Shown: positions 54,475 through 63,465 of the stretch, in pieces
Layout: each line of letters begins with the position of its first letter
Numbering within the stretch: the first letter of the stretch is position 1
Source: Bacteroidales bacterium
GTDB lineage: Bacteria; Bacteroidota; Bacteroidia; Bacteroidales; UBA4417
Assembly: GCA_016707785.1 (NCBI GenBank)
Contig: JADJGZ010000011.1
Location: 62,001 to 126,000 of the forward strand
Reading direction: 5' to 3'
DNA length: 64,000 bases
The notes under the pieces: model-generated
Seen by the model: the letters and a program-made list of their open reading frames with translations, nothing else
Told to the model about the DNA's origin: nothing
Databases searched by the model: none
Made by a program: the position numbers and the translations under genes

Positions 54475-57243
54475 ATGAAAAAAACTTTACTAAGTTTAGT
54501 CATAATACTAGCTTTTGCCAGTTTTTCAAGTGCCCAGGTGCCTGACAGAGCAGGCTGGTGGAAATTTGACGATGCTGCAGATATGTTAAAGGCTGAAACA
54601 GGTATGGCTTTAGCTTTAACCGGCACACAGGTTTCTGTCCCAGGTCCCGTTGCAGGAAACCTGGCTACTCAAATTTCATTAGGAAGTTACCTTACCATGA
54701 CGCATGGAATTTCCGCCAATGGTGGAGGTGACTCAGTAAATGAATACACTGTTCAAATTGACTTTTCATTGCCTGAAGTAAGCATATGGCATGCATTTTT
54801 TCAAACCAACCCATCCAATAGTGGTGATGCTGACTTGTTTACAAGAGCCAGTGATAATACGATAGGGACAGCAGCCACAGGATACTCTGCAAATGCTGTA
54901 ACTGCGGATACCTGGTACAGGATGATCATTTCAGTAAAAAATAGTGAATTCTTCAATGTCTATCTGAATGGTGAACTTTGGTTAACCGGCACACCTCAGG
55001 ATATTGATGGAAGATGGGCCCTGGTAAGTGATCTGTTGATTTTTGCCGATGATGATGGTGATGATGCCACGATTAACTGCGCTGAATTAGGAATTTGGAA
55101 TGTTGCCCTCAGTGCTGCACAGGCTTCAGAACTCGGAAACGCAACAACTGAACCTCTTGCAATGAGAAAAGGTTGGTGGAAGTTCGATGATGTAACCGAC
55201 CTACTTAAAGCTGAGATTGGTTCACCCCTCACCTTAACCGGTTCTCATGCCTCGGTTTCAGGTCCTGCAGAAGGAAACCTGGCAACACAGGTACCTTTGG
55301 GAAGCTATTATTCCATGACGCATAATATTTCGGCTAATGGCGGAGGTGATTCAGTAAATGAATACTCAGTTTTGATCGATTTTTCTGTCCCTGATATCGG
55401 AATATGGCATGCTTTCATCCAGACTAATCCTACAAATACCGGCGACGCAGATTTATTCACCAAAGCCAGTGACAATACAATTGGCACATCAGCAACCGGG
55501 TATTCAACCAATTCAATTGGAAAAGATGCATGGTACCGTATGATTATTTCTGTCAAAAACGGGGAATTTTTCAATGTATATCTTAACGGAGACCTGTGGT
55601 TAACAGGAACCCCGCAGGATGTTGATGGCAGATGGGCATTAGTAAACGAATTATTGATTTTTGCCGATGATGATGGAGACGATGCACCGATCAACTGTGC
55701 AGAACTGGCCATCTGGGATGTAGCTTTAACTGCTGACGAAGCCCTTCAATTAGGTGGTTTTGCCGGGAACATCTTAGTCAGCCAGATTAATGTAACAGGT
55801 ACCGGTGGTGCAAATGTAATCAACACTCAAAGCGGAACCCTGCAAATGCTTGCTGAGGTGCTGCCTGCAGATGCTACTGATAAAACCGTGACATGGTCTG
55901 TAACTAATGGCACCGGTGAAGGAACTATCAGTACCGATGGTTTACTCACAGCTGTTAAAAACGGAACTGTTACCGTTACTGCCACATCAAATGATGGAAG
56001 TAATATTACGGGAAGCATGGAAGTCACAATCTCAAATCAGGCAATTATTTTGGTAACCTCAATCACTGTAACCTCTGAGAGCGGCGCAACCACTATAAGT
56101 ACCAAAGGTGGCACTCTCCAGATGATCGCTACAATCCTTCCTGAAAACGCTACGGAAAAAGACGTTACCTGGTCGGTTTCAAAGGTATCGGGTGATGCGA
56201 CAATCACAACCGGCGGACTTCTTGCTGCCGTAGCTGATGGAACAGTAACTGTTATTGCCACTTCTACTGATGGCGGAAACATTATCGGAAGCCTGGGAAT
56301 TACCATCTCTAACCAGACTACCATTCGCGAAAGAGTTGGATGGTGGAAATTTGATGATGCGACTGATATGGTAAAAGCAACCATCGGTCAACCACTTGTG
56401 CTCACCGGTACTCAAACCTCAATAAATGGCCCTATAGCAGGTAACCTGGCTACAATGGTTCCTCTAGGCAGCTACCTTGACATGAACCACGGTATTGCCC
56501 CTAACGGTGGTGGATCACTTGTAAATGAATGGTCACTTCAGATTGACTTCTCAGTTCCAATGATTGATACATGGTATGCTTTTTTCCAGACACTGGATGG
56601 AGATGCCGATTTATTTGTTGCAAAAACCGAAGCTCCTGATATAGGCCGCGTTCCCAATAGCATTGGCTGTGGATCCACCAGATATTCTGAAGCTATTATT
56701 TCAGATAATACCTGGTACAGGATGTTGGTTTCAGTACAGAATGATGTCTCCTTCAGAATATATATTGATGGTGAACTATGGTTGGATGCAGCCCCTCAGC
56801 CTCTGGATGACAGGTATGGTTTAAGTCCGATACTTCAGATATTCCAGGATGATGATGGTGACGATGGTGACATTAATTGCTCTGAATTAGGAATCTGGAA
56901 TGTTGCCTTAACTGAAGCTGAAGCGATTGCTTTAGGAAATGCTACAACTACTAACGGAATAAATGACCTCAACAGTAGCAGATATAATGACTTGGGTCAC
57001 AATTATCCTAACCCTTGTTCAACCCACACAACCTTCCCCTATAAAATGCAGGAAAATGGAAATGTCACATTCCATATCTTTGATCTGGCAGGGATTGAAA
57101 TCGCTCAAATAAATGAAGGTGTAAAGTCACCGGGTGAATATAAACTTGAGATAAATAGCGGTAATCTTAAAAGTGGAGTTTATACAGTTACTATGATCAC
57201 TAATGAGCGCACAAGTGTTCAGAAGATGATTGTTTTAAAATAA
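54475..57243 (+). CDS. T9SS-sorted protein with three LamG-like domains and two BIG_2 domains
   Basis: 922 residues. Signal peptide (~1-20). Three similar ~200-residue jelly-roll (concanavalin-like/LamG) units begin at about residues 23, 230 and 620, each opening 'GWWKFDD' and closing 'ELGIWNVAL' or a close variant. Between units 2 and 3 are two bacterial Ig-like BIG_2 domains (~430-520, ~523-610; 'TLQMLAEVLPADATDKTVTW'). The C-terminal ~80 residues ('LGHNYPNPCSTH' to 'QKMIVLK') are a T9SS sorting domain. There is no catalytic motif, so glycan binding at the surface is the probable job. The downstream protein carries the same N-terminal domain. Confidence 0.85.
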   Translation: MKKTLLSLVIILAFASFSSAQVPDRAGWWKFDDAADMLKAETGMALALTGTQVSVPGPVAGNLATQISLGSYLTMTHGISANGGGDSVNEYTVQIDFSLPEVSIWHAFFQTNPSNSGDADLFTRASDNTIGTAATGYSANAVTADTWYRMIISVKNSEFFNVYLNGELWLTGTPQDIDGRWALVSDLLIFADDDGDDATINCAELGIWNVALSAAQASELGNATTEPLAMRKGWWKFDDVTDLLKAEIGSPLTLTGSHASVSGPAEGNLATQVPLGSYYSMTHNISANGGGDSVNEYSVLIDFSVPDIGIWHAFIQTNPTNTGDADLFTKASDNTIGTSATGYSTNSIGKDAWYRMIISVKNGEFFNVYLNGDLWLTGTPQDVDGRWALVNELLIFADDDGDDAPINCAELAIWDVALTADEALQLGGFAGNILVSQINVTGTGGANVINTQSGTLQMLAEVLPADATDKTVTWSVTNGTGEGTISTDGLLTAVKNGTVTVTATSNDGSNITGSMEVTISNQAIILVTSITVTSESGATTISTKGGTLQMIATILPENATEKDVTWSVSKVSGDATITTGGLLAAVADGTVTVIATSTDGGNIIGSLGITISNQTTIRERVGWWKFDDATDMVKATIGQPLVLTGTQTSINGPIAGNLATMVPLGSYLDMNHGIAPNGGGSLVNEWSLQIDFSVPMIDTWYAFFQTLDGDADLFVAKTEAPDIGRVPNSIGCGSTRYSEAIISDNTWYRMLVSVQNDVSFRIYIDGELWLDAAPQPLDDRYGLSPILQIFQDDDGDDGDINCSELGIWNVALTEAEAIALGNATTTNGINDLNSSRYNDLGHNYPNPCSTHTTFPYKMQENGNVTFHIFDLAGIEIAQINEGVKSPGEYKLEINSGNLKSGVYTVTMITNERTSVQKMIVLK

Positions 57244-57267
57244 TTGAGGTGTAGTAATTATTTATCT

Positions 57268-57303
57268 AAGAGGATGTTTCAGTAATTGAAGCATCCTCTT
57301 TTA
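57268..57303 (+). terminator. Terminator after LamG/BIG_2 gene
   Basis: AAGAGGATG / CATCCTCTT stem, extended inward by TTTC/GAAG with a wobble pair, followed by T residues. Confidence 0.8.
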
Positions 57304-57354
57304 ATAGCATTTCAAGGTTAACTTACTTGTATATCTCTTAGTCTGATTGACAGC

Positions 57355-59862
57355 ATGATGAAAAGAAAATATTTCGCGGCCCTTATAATACTCCTGTTTG
57401 TTTTACAACAACACTCACAAGCATCAGTGCCTGAACGGAAAGGCTGGTGGAAATTTGATGACCCGTCCAATCTGCAAAAAGCAGAAGCTGGCTTTGGAGT
57501 TGATCTTATTCTTACCGGGACACAAACTTTAGCCGCAGGTCCAGAAGCAGGTAACTCTGCAACTCGGATTGGTATAGGAAGTTATTATAAAATGCAGCAC
57601 CAGATTCCGGCTAATGGAGGTGGAATCTATGTTAATGAGTATACTCTGCAGTATGATTTCAAAGTATCCGGCAATAGTGTCTGGCACTCCTTTTTCCAGA
57701 CTGCCACGAGCAATAACAATGATGGAGATTTCTTTATTAATCCATCTGGTAATATTGGTGTAGCAGCAGTTGGTTACAGTGCCTACTCTATCACTCCTAA
57801 TGAATGGTACCGCCTGGTGATATCTGTTAAAAATGGAAGTCACTTTAATTGCTTCCTGGATGGGCAACTTCTTATGATCGGGAATATTCAGGCTATTGAT
57901 GACCGGTTTTCACTGGAGAATCTTCTTTTAATTTTCGCAGATGATGATTCAGAAGATGCAGAAATCTATTGCTCCGAACTTGCCATTTGGGACCAGGCCC
58001 TTAATACAGAGCAGGTGGCTGAGATTGGGGGATTCGGACATGAAACAGGCGTTTTTCTTATGACCAGGATTCCTTACTTGCAAAGCCCGGGAATGAATAC
58101 TATGACGGTTTGCTGGCATGATATTGCATCAACCAATACGAAAGTAAAGTTCAGTGTGGATTCCTCCTTTAACAATGAAGCAACCGGGATTAGTGAACTA
58201 ATCAGTGAACCATTCCGATGGCATTCAGTGAAATTAACCGGCTTACTTGCAAACACGCGTTATTATTACAAAGTATTCAGTGGTAGTGGCGAATCTGGAA
58301 TATACTCCTTTAAAACATTGCCGGATGAAACCTATACAGGCAAATTACGCTTTGTACTGTTGAGTGATACCCATGCCACAGATACAACAATGGCGGGCAA
58401 GGTATTGAGAGCAGCCAGGGATAAAGTCACTGAATTATTCGGGCCGGACATTGAAAATCATGTTAATGGAATACTTCATTCCGGAGATATAGTCGTGAGT
58501 GGATCAACTCCAAAACATTACTCCCTCCAGTATTTTCAGCCATTATCTGCATTGTCAGGTAATATACCGACTATGGTGGTAGCAGGAAATCACGAAGGTG
58601 AAAGCCCTTATTTTTATCAATACCTGAAAATCGATGATCTATCTGCATTCCCCCAGGTAACAGCATTAAATGAGAAAATCTGGCAGCTTAAAGTAGCCAA
58701 TTCTTTGTTTATTGGACTGAATACAAATATTATTGATCAGTATGGTGAAACTCAGGCTAACTGGCTCGATACCAGGCTGAACGAAGCAGAGAATGATCCG
58801 GGTATTGATTTTGTGTTCGTTTTCTTTCATCATCCACCCATTTCCGAATTGTGGATTGTAGGAGGTACTGAATATGTAAAAGACAGGCTTCTACCTGTAA
58901 TGAAAAAATATTCAAAGGTTCGTGAGATTCACTATGGACATACACATGGGTATGAAAGAGGGACTTCAACTTCTGAAGTAAATAATGGTGACATCAGGAT
59001 GATTTGTACCGGTGGCGGTGGTGGCCCTCTTGACCCCTGGGCTGCAGGTGAGAACCTTGACTACGAGGACATTCATATCTGTATCAGTAATTATTTCTTC
59101 CAACTGCTTGAGATTGATGTTGCAAACCATTCTTACCAGAACTCAGTATATAGTCTTGGCACACTTACAAAACCAAAAAATTCAGAAGTGATTGATAAGT
59201 GGTACAAGGTTAAAAATCAATCCGCTCCGGCAACACCTTTGATTGAAAATATCTCAAAAACCGGGGAATTTATTCAGTTTACTACTTCCCACTTTTCTGG
59301 TACCGACTCCCTGATGTCGGTCAGATTCCAGGTTATTGACAGCACATTGACTTCGCCAGTAGTCATTGACTCAACCAGGCATTGGACCAATATCTATGGT
59401 ATTGATCCATCTGCAGAGCCACTTGATCTAAATCTGAATATAAACCTGTATGAGAGCAGGATTAATAAAATCAACCTGTCCGAATCCAGGGAATACCTGT
59501 TCCGGGTCCGATACCGCGATCATAACCTGAAATGGAGCAACTGGTCTGAACCAACCCGGTTTAAAACGGTTGGGATAAACGAAAATCAAGATCTTCAGCA
59601 AGGTTATTTCCTTTACCAGAACTTTCCGAACCCCTTTCAGGAGCAAACCATCATTACCTATTGTATTCCGGTAACTGGCGATGTCAGCTTCCGAATTTAT
59701 GATTGTAATCAAAAACTGATTGATGAAATAAACGAGGGTAAAAAAGATAAAGGGACCTATCAATTTACCTATTCGAAAAAGAACCTGAGTAGTGATACTT
59801 ACTTTTATGAAATGAATGTAAACAACTTTTCGGTTTCCAGAAAAATGCTGCACATAAAGTAA
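57355..59862 (+). CDS. Secreted LamG-metallophosphoesterase, T9SS-sorted
   Basis: 835 residues. Signal peptide (~1-24), a LamG-like domain (~28-225, 'GWWKFDDPSNL', 'ELAIWDQAL'), a FN3-like purple-acid-phosphatase N-terminal domain (~230-325), a calcineurin-like phosphoesterase domain (~333-590) and a T9SS sorting domain (~755-835). Metal-binding motifs: D338-T-H340 in 'LLSDTHA', GNHE around Asn412-His413, 'FFHHPP' and GHTH at 528-531. It should cleave phosphate mono- or diesters outside the cell. The gene's place in a sugar locus suggests a phosphorylated glycan as one possible substrate; this is inference. Start 57355 or 57358. Confidence 0.87.
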   Translation: MMKRKYFAALIILLFVLQQHSQASVPERKGWWKFDDPSNLQKAEAGFGVDLILTGTQTLAAGPEAGNSATRIGIGSYYKMQHQIPANGGGIYVNEYTLQYDFKVSGNSVWHSFFQTATSNNNDGDFFINPSGNIGVAAVGYSAYSITPNEWYRLVISVKNGSHFNCFLDGQLLMIGNIQAIDDRFSLENLLLIFADDDSEDAEIYCSELAIWDQALNTEQVAEIGGFGHETGVFLMTRIPYLQSPGMNTMTVCWHDIASTNTKVKFSVDSSFNNEATGISELISEPFRWHSVKLTGLLANTRYYYKVFSGSGESGIYSFKTLPDETYTGKLRFVLLSDTHATDTTMAGKVLRAARDKVTELFGPDIENHVNGILHSGDIVVSGSTPKHYSLQYFQPLSALSGNIPTMVVAGNHEGESPYFYQYLKIDDLSAFPQVTALNEKIWQLKVANSLFIGLNTNIIDQYGETQANWLDTRLNEAENDPGIDFVFVFFHHPPISELWIVGGTEYVKDRLLPVMKKYSKVREIHYGHTHGYERGTSTSEVNNGDIRMICTGGGGGPLDPWAAGENLDYEDIHICISNYFFQLLEIDVANHSYQNSVYSLGTLTKPKNSEVIDKWYKVKNQSAPATPLIENISKTGEFIQFTTSHFSGTDSLMSVRFQVIDSTLTSPVVIDSTRHWTNIYGIDPSAEPLDLNLNINLYESRINKINLSESREYLFRVRYRDHNLKWSNWSEPTRFKTVGINENQDLQQGYFLYQNFPNPFQEQTIITYCIPVTGDVSFRIYDCNQKLIDEINEGKKDKGTYQFTYSKKNLSSDTYFYEMNVNNFSVSRKMLHIK

Positions 59863-60054
59863 ATTTGTTACTACTAAACCTGGGAGGATTTTAAATAATT
59901 AATCGTACTTCCTGATTGTCAAACATTTCTCCGTGGTTATCTTGTATAAATTCACGAGGCTGTTGTAGATACTGGCAGTGCAAAAAATCAAAGAAGCTCA
60001 TCCCTCAACACTATTTAAATTAATTACAGGTCTAAAAATTCAATCCCTACTCCA

Positions 60055-60819
60055 ATGAAACATACCAAAAATGCATTAATCATCGTATTCCTGTTCATCG
60101 GCTTAAGCCTGTTTTCACAATCAAAAGAGGGCTATTCGCTGGTGTGGGAGGACAACTTTAATGGGACTTCCCTTGATACCAGTGCCTGGAGTCATGAAAC
60201 AGCAGAACCAGGTTGGGTAAATAACGAGTTACAACGATATACAACTGGCAACATTGAGTTTGCTGAAGGTAACCTGGTAATAATTTCAAAAAAAGAGAAT
60301 GGGGAATATACCTCCGCTCGTCTGATTACAAAAGGGAAACGAACCTTTACCTACGGATTATTTGAAATAAAAGCCAAAATACCCGAAGGTACTGGGACCT
60401 GGCCTGCATTGTGGATGCTTGGACAAAATATTGACCAGGTAGGATGGCCTGCCTGTGGTGAATTGGACATCATGGAACACGTGGGGAAACATCCAAATTT
60501 CATTCATTCTACGGTTCATAATCCATCAGGTTATGGTGCCACACCTTATACCGGAATCATAGAAATTAACGACCCGTTTAACACCTACCATATTTACAGT
60601 ATGGAATGGACTAAAGAATATGTGGATTTCTATACCGATGGAAAGTTGGTTTATCATTATCAGCCGGAAGTGAAAAATGCTGAAAACTGGCCATTCGACA
60701 AGCCTTGCTACTTTATTTTCAATATTGCAATCGGAGGAAATTGGGGAGGCCCGGTGGTTGATGATACGCTCTTCCCTGCTACAATGACTGTAGATTGGAT
60801 TAAAGCTTATCAGAAGTAG
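60055..60819 (+). CDS. Glycoside hydrolase family 16 endo-beta-glucanase (laminarinase/lichenase type)
   Basis: 254 residues. Signal peptide (~1-21), then a single GH16 jelly roll. The catalytic signature is 'GELDIMEHVG' with nucleophile Glu136, Asp138 and acid/base Glu141. 'WVNNELQRYT', 'RLITKGKRTFTYGLFEIKAK', 'GTWPALWMLG' and 'FYTDGKLVYHY' are common in the bacterial endo-beta-1,3-glucanase subfamily. It has no sorting domain or lipobox, so it is probably periplasmic. It is the only glycoside hydrolase in the locus and is the best clue to the substrate (laminarin or a mixed-link glucan). Confidence 0.93.
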   Translation: MKHTKNALIIVFLFIGLSLFSQSKEGYSLVWEDNFNGTSLDTSAWSHETAEPGWVNNELQRYTTGNIEFAEGNLVIISKKENGEYTSARLITKGKRTFTYGLFEIKAKIPEGTGTWPALWMLGQNIDQVGWPACGELDIMEHVGKHPNFIHSTVHNPSGYGATPYTGIIEINDPFNTYHIYSMEWTKEYVDFYTDGKLVYHYQPEVKNAENWPFDKPCYFIFNIAIGGNWGGPVVDDTLFPATMTVDWIKAYQK

Positions 60820-60820
60820 A

Positions 60821-60876
60821 ATGTCTGATGTCGGATGTCTGATGTCGGATGTCTGATGTCTAATGTCTAATGTCGG
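60821..60876 (+). repeat. 7-bp tandem array (eight units, ATGTCTG/ATGTCGG/ATGTCTA)
   Basis: Eight gapless heptamers starting 2 bp after the GH16 stop codon. Confidence 0.88.
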
Positions 60877-60878
60877 AT

Positions 60879-60902
60879 GCCCCGAAAGGAGCCTTTGGCT
60901 TC
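60879..60902 (-). repeat. 24-bp double-hairpin module, inverted copy
   Basis: Its reverse complement reads AAGCCAAAGGCTCCTTTCGGGGC, the same module as at 45107-45130 with a weakened second stem. Confidence 0.7.
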
Positions 60903-60909
60903 GGATGTT

Positions 60910-60965
60910 GGATTGCGGATTGCGGATTGCGGATTGCGGATTGCGGATTGCGGATTGCGGATTGG
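60910..60965 (+). repeat. 7-bp tandem array (seven GGATTGC and one GGATTGG)
   Basis: Seven identical heptamers followed by one variant, no gaps. Confidence 0.9.
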
Positions 60966-60987
60966 AGATTGGGAATTGTAGATGGTG

Positions 60988-61039
60988 GATGGGACTTGGT
61001 CCGCCGGCTGGCGGATGGGACTTGGTCCGCCAGCTGGCG
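60988..61039 (+). repeat. Two 26-bp direct repeats with a palindromic core
   Basis: Copies at 60988-61013 and 61014-61039 differ at one base. The second contains the perfect palindrome CCGCCAGCTGGCGG; the first has a G in place of the central A. A decayed third copy follows. Confidence 0.8.
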
Positions 61040-61320
61040 GATGAGACTTGAGACTTGGGCTTATATTTTTCTTGTAGTCCACTAATTTCCAAGATTCCGT
61101 GAGTTAACGAACGAAAGTATTAGTGCTGCATTCGTGCATTCGTGGCATTATATTTCGCCAGTAGCATTAACTTCCATCAGAATGTAAATACTTCAGGCAA
61201 AAAATCAGAACACAAATAGCTTAAATTATTCACAAATTGACACAAATAATTGAATCTTGCTTGCAGGTCATTTGCATTTATTTGTGTGGCATTTGTGTGA
61301 TCTTCCCCCTTCAGGTACTC

Positions 61321-61373
61321 AGAGCCACAGGCTCCCCATCGGGGCACTCAGAGCCACAGGCTCCCCTTCGGGG
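61321..61373 (+). repeat. Two 24-bp double-hairpin modules
   Basis: Copies at 61321-61344 and 61350-61373 (AGAGCC-ACA-GGCTCCCC-WTC-GGGG), separated by CACTC. They are identical except for one base in the second loop. Confidence 0.85.
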
Positions 61374-61429
61374 CACTCGGCACTCAGCACTCAGCACTCA
61401 GCACTCAGCACTCAGCACTCAGCACTTAG
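61374..61429 (+). repeat. 7-bp tandem array (CACTCAG, eight units)
   Basis: CACTCGG, six exact CACTCAG units, then CACTTAG. Ends 36 bp before the ATG of the acyltransferase gene. Confidence 0.9.
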
Positions 61430-61464
61430 CACAAATCATTAACGCAACACATTAACAACGCAAT

Positions 61465-62568
61465 ATGAACGAACCTTCAGCCCGCTCCCCCCGCATTGCA
61501 TCTATTGATGCCCTGAGAGGATTTGATATGCTGTTCATCATCTTTCTGGATCACTTTTTCAGCGCACTGAACGTAGGTGTAGGCTCACCTTTTACACAAT
61601 CACTGGCTAAACAATTTGATCACCCTGAATGGTTCGGTTCTACAATTTATGATATTGTAATGCCTTTATTCCTGTTTATCGTCGGGGCAGCAATCCCTTT
61701 TTCCTTATCCAGACAAAAACAACAGGACTCAGGATTGTCAGCAATATACTTAAAGCTAATTCGACGTTTTGTGATCCTTTTTATCCTGGGCTGGATTGTT
61801 CAAGGTCATTTACTTGAATTCAATATCGAAACTTTCAGCATTTTCAGCAATACCCTGCAAGCTATTGCAGTCGGATATCTATTTTCTGCCATTGCGTTTA
61901 TTCATTTCAGCAGAAAGGTGCGGCTATGGATTTTTGCTTCTTCTCTCATTGTATATATTCTGCTTTTAACCATTCCTTATGTGCCGGGTGCTGGCAGAGG
62001 TGTATTATTACCGGGAAGCAGCTTTGCCTGGTATGTCGATCAAATTGTTTTTGGACAATTCCAGGATGGCACTCAATATACCTGGTTAATAAGTGGACTT
62101 GGTTTTATCGCCACCACGCTGACAGGCGTTTTTGCCGGAGAATTGATCAAATCAGACCTGCCCAGAAAAAAAGTAGCCTTATATCTGTTAATCTGCGGAA
62201 TAGCAGGAGTACTGCTGGGATTGTTATTAGGAATCTGGCATCCGATCATTAAGAAACTTTGGACCAGCTCTTTCGTGCTGGCATCCTCTGGTGTTTGTTT
62301 TCTGCTGCTAAGTTTCTTCTACTGGATCATCGATGTCAAAGGAAAAGTAAAATGGGCCTTCCCACTCAGGGTGATCGGAATGAATGCTATAGTAGCTTAT
62401 GTACTTTCACATGTTTTCAACTTTCACCTGATTGCTGAACAGGTTTTATATGGGTTAAAGCAATTTGTTGGCAATTTCAATTACCTCTTACTGACTATTG
62501 GCGGATTTGGCATTTTGTACCTGATTCTATGGTACATGCACAAAAACAAGACTTTTATAAAAGTATAA
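61465..62568 (+). CDS. DUF5009/heparan-alpha-glucosaminide N-acetyltransferase-like membrane protein
   Basis: 367 residues with about ten membrane helices. The N-terminus 'RIASIDALRGFDMLFIIF' and 'YDIVMPLFLFIVGAAIPFSL' match the COG4299/DUF5009 group related to the lysosomal enzyme that acetylates glucosamine of heparan sulfate across a membrane. In Bacteroidota these genes are common in glycan loci, where they may move acyl groups onto sugars in the periplasm. The acceptor is unknown. It starts at the ATG at 61465, directly after a tandem-repeat array. Confidence 0.83.
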   Translation: MNEPSARSPRIASIDALRGFDMLFIIFLDHFFSALNVGVGSPFTQSLAKQFDHPEWFGSTIYDIVMPLFLFIVGAAIPFSLSRQKQQDSGLSAIYLKLIRRFVILFILGWIVQGHLLEFNIETFSIFSNTLQAIAVGYLFSAIAFIHFSRKVRLWIFASSLIVYILLLTIPYVPGAGRGVLLPGSSFAWYVDQIVFGQFQDGTQYTWLISGLGFIATTLTGVFAGELIKSDLPRKKVALYLLICGIAGVLLGLLLGIWHPIIKKLWTSSFVLASSGVCFLLLSFFYWIIDVKGKVKWAFPLRVIGMNAIVAYVLSHVFNFHLIAEQVLYGLKQFVGNFNYLLLTIGGFGILYLILWYMHKNKTFIKV

Positions 62569-62685
62569 AATCAGTCTTAGCCTGATTCATCCCAAACTAG
62601 ACCTGATCATGCTAAAATTATCCAATAGATGCGTAAGTATTCATCCCAACAGAATTACAATCAACAATTTAAAATTTTAGTAACG

Positions 62686-63465
62686 ATGAAGAATTTGCTG
62701 CTTTCGTGTTTGACTTTCTTGCTTTTAACGAGCAGTATTGTTGCGCAGGAAGAAATTAAGCTCTACCCTAATGGCCCGGCAGAAGAAAGTGGAATAACCG
62801 CAAAAGAAACACAATACGGTACCTCCTGGGTAGTAGATGTCACTGAAGCAAGGATGTTTGCCTATATTGTCCCTAAAGAAAAAGCAAATGGAACAGCAGT
62901 TCTGATCTGCCCGGGAGGAGGATATGGAGGGCTTGCAATGGAACATGAAGGGACCATGGTTGCTCAATGGCTGAATTCTATAGGCATTTCCGCATTTGTA
63001 CTATACTACCGTATGCCGAACCATCATCCGGAAATCCCTTTGAAAGATGCTCAGACTGCTATTGAACTCATCCGGAAAAACTCGAAAAAATGGAATATCG
63101 ACAGGCACAAAGTTGGGATAGCAGGTTTTTCGGCCGGTGGACACCTGGCTTCAACTGTTGGAACTCAAAATAAGAGAAAAAACCGTCCGGATTTTATGAT
63201 CCTGGTTTACCCTGTAATCACTATGACCAGAGGTGATGGAACTTGCGAAAACCTGCTTGGAAAAGATCCCTCAGACCCGCTGATTAATCGATTTTCAACT
63301 GACCTTCATGTAACTGAAAAGACGCCGCCAACTTTCTTAGTTGCAGCTGTGGATGATGATGTAGTTTCGATTGAACATAGTTATAAATTCTACAAAGCTT
63401 TACAAGCCAGGAAAGTGCTATCTGAGATACATGCTTATAAAACCGGGGGCATAGTTTTGGAATGA
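62686..63465 (+). CDS. Alpha/beta-hydrolase (BD-FAE/acetyl esterase-like), frameshifted before its catalytic histidine
   Basis: From the ATG at 62686: signal peptide (~1-19, 'TSSIVAQ'), 'AVLICPGGGYGGLAMEHEG' (oxyanion loop), nucleophile Ser in 'GIAGFSAGGHLA' and the acid in 'AAVDDDVV'. The family is that of carbohydrate acetyl/feruloyl esterases near glycan loci. After 'HAYKTGG' the frame ends in a few unrelated residues (IVLE, stop at 63463). One base downstream, the other frame continues 'HSFGMKKKGLEVDNW' with the missing catalytic His and the usual C-terminal helix up to the stop at 63545. As it stands the enzyme lacks its His and would be inactive. The break lies at a run of five G, so a sequencing or assembly indel is a real alternative. 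ATG 62629 is a less likely start. Confidence 0.85.
   Translation: MKNLLLSCLTFLLLTSSIVAQEEIKLYPNGPAEESGITAKETQYGTSWVVDVTEARMFAYIVPKEKANGTAVLICPGGGYGGLAMEHEGTMVAQWLNSIGISAFVLYYRMPNHHPEIPLKDAQTAIELIRKNSKKWNIDRHKVGIAGFSAGGHLASTVGTQNKRKNRPDFMILVYPVITMTRGDGTCENLLGKDPSDPLINRFSTDLHVTEKTPPTFLVAAVDDDVVSIEHSYKFYKALQARKVLSEIHAYKTGGIVLE

Larger units (their letters stand above)
60820..61464. repeat. Intergenic repeat zone between GH16 and acyltransferase genes
   Basis: 645 bp with no gene. It holds an ATGTCTG array (60821-60876), an inverted double-hairpin module (60879-60902), a GGATTGC array (60910-60965), two 26-bp direct repeats with a palindrome (60988-61039), about 270 bp of plain AT-rich sequence, two more double-hairpin modules (61321-61373) and a CACTCAG array (61374-61429). 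Confidence 0.8.

Noticed and set aside
60526..61092. Minus-strand open frame of 188 codons after GH16, and overlapping plus-strand ones
   Set aside because: They are translations of the 7-bp arrays and 26-bp repeats ('NPQSAIR' and 'CGLRIAD' periodicity) with no domain.
60821..61429. CRISPR-like appearance of the regular repeats
   Set aside because: Units are 7 bp with no spacers and no cas genes in the window.
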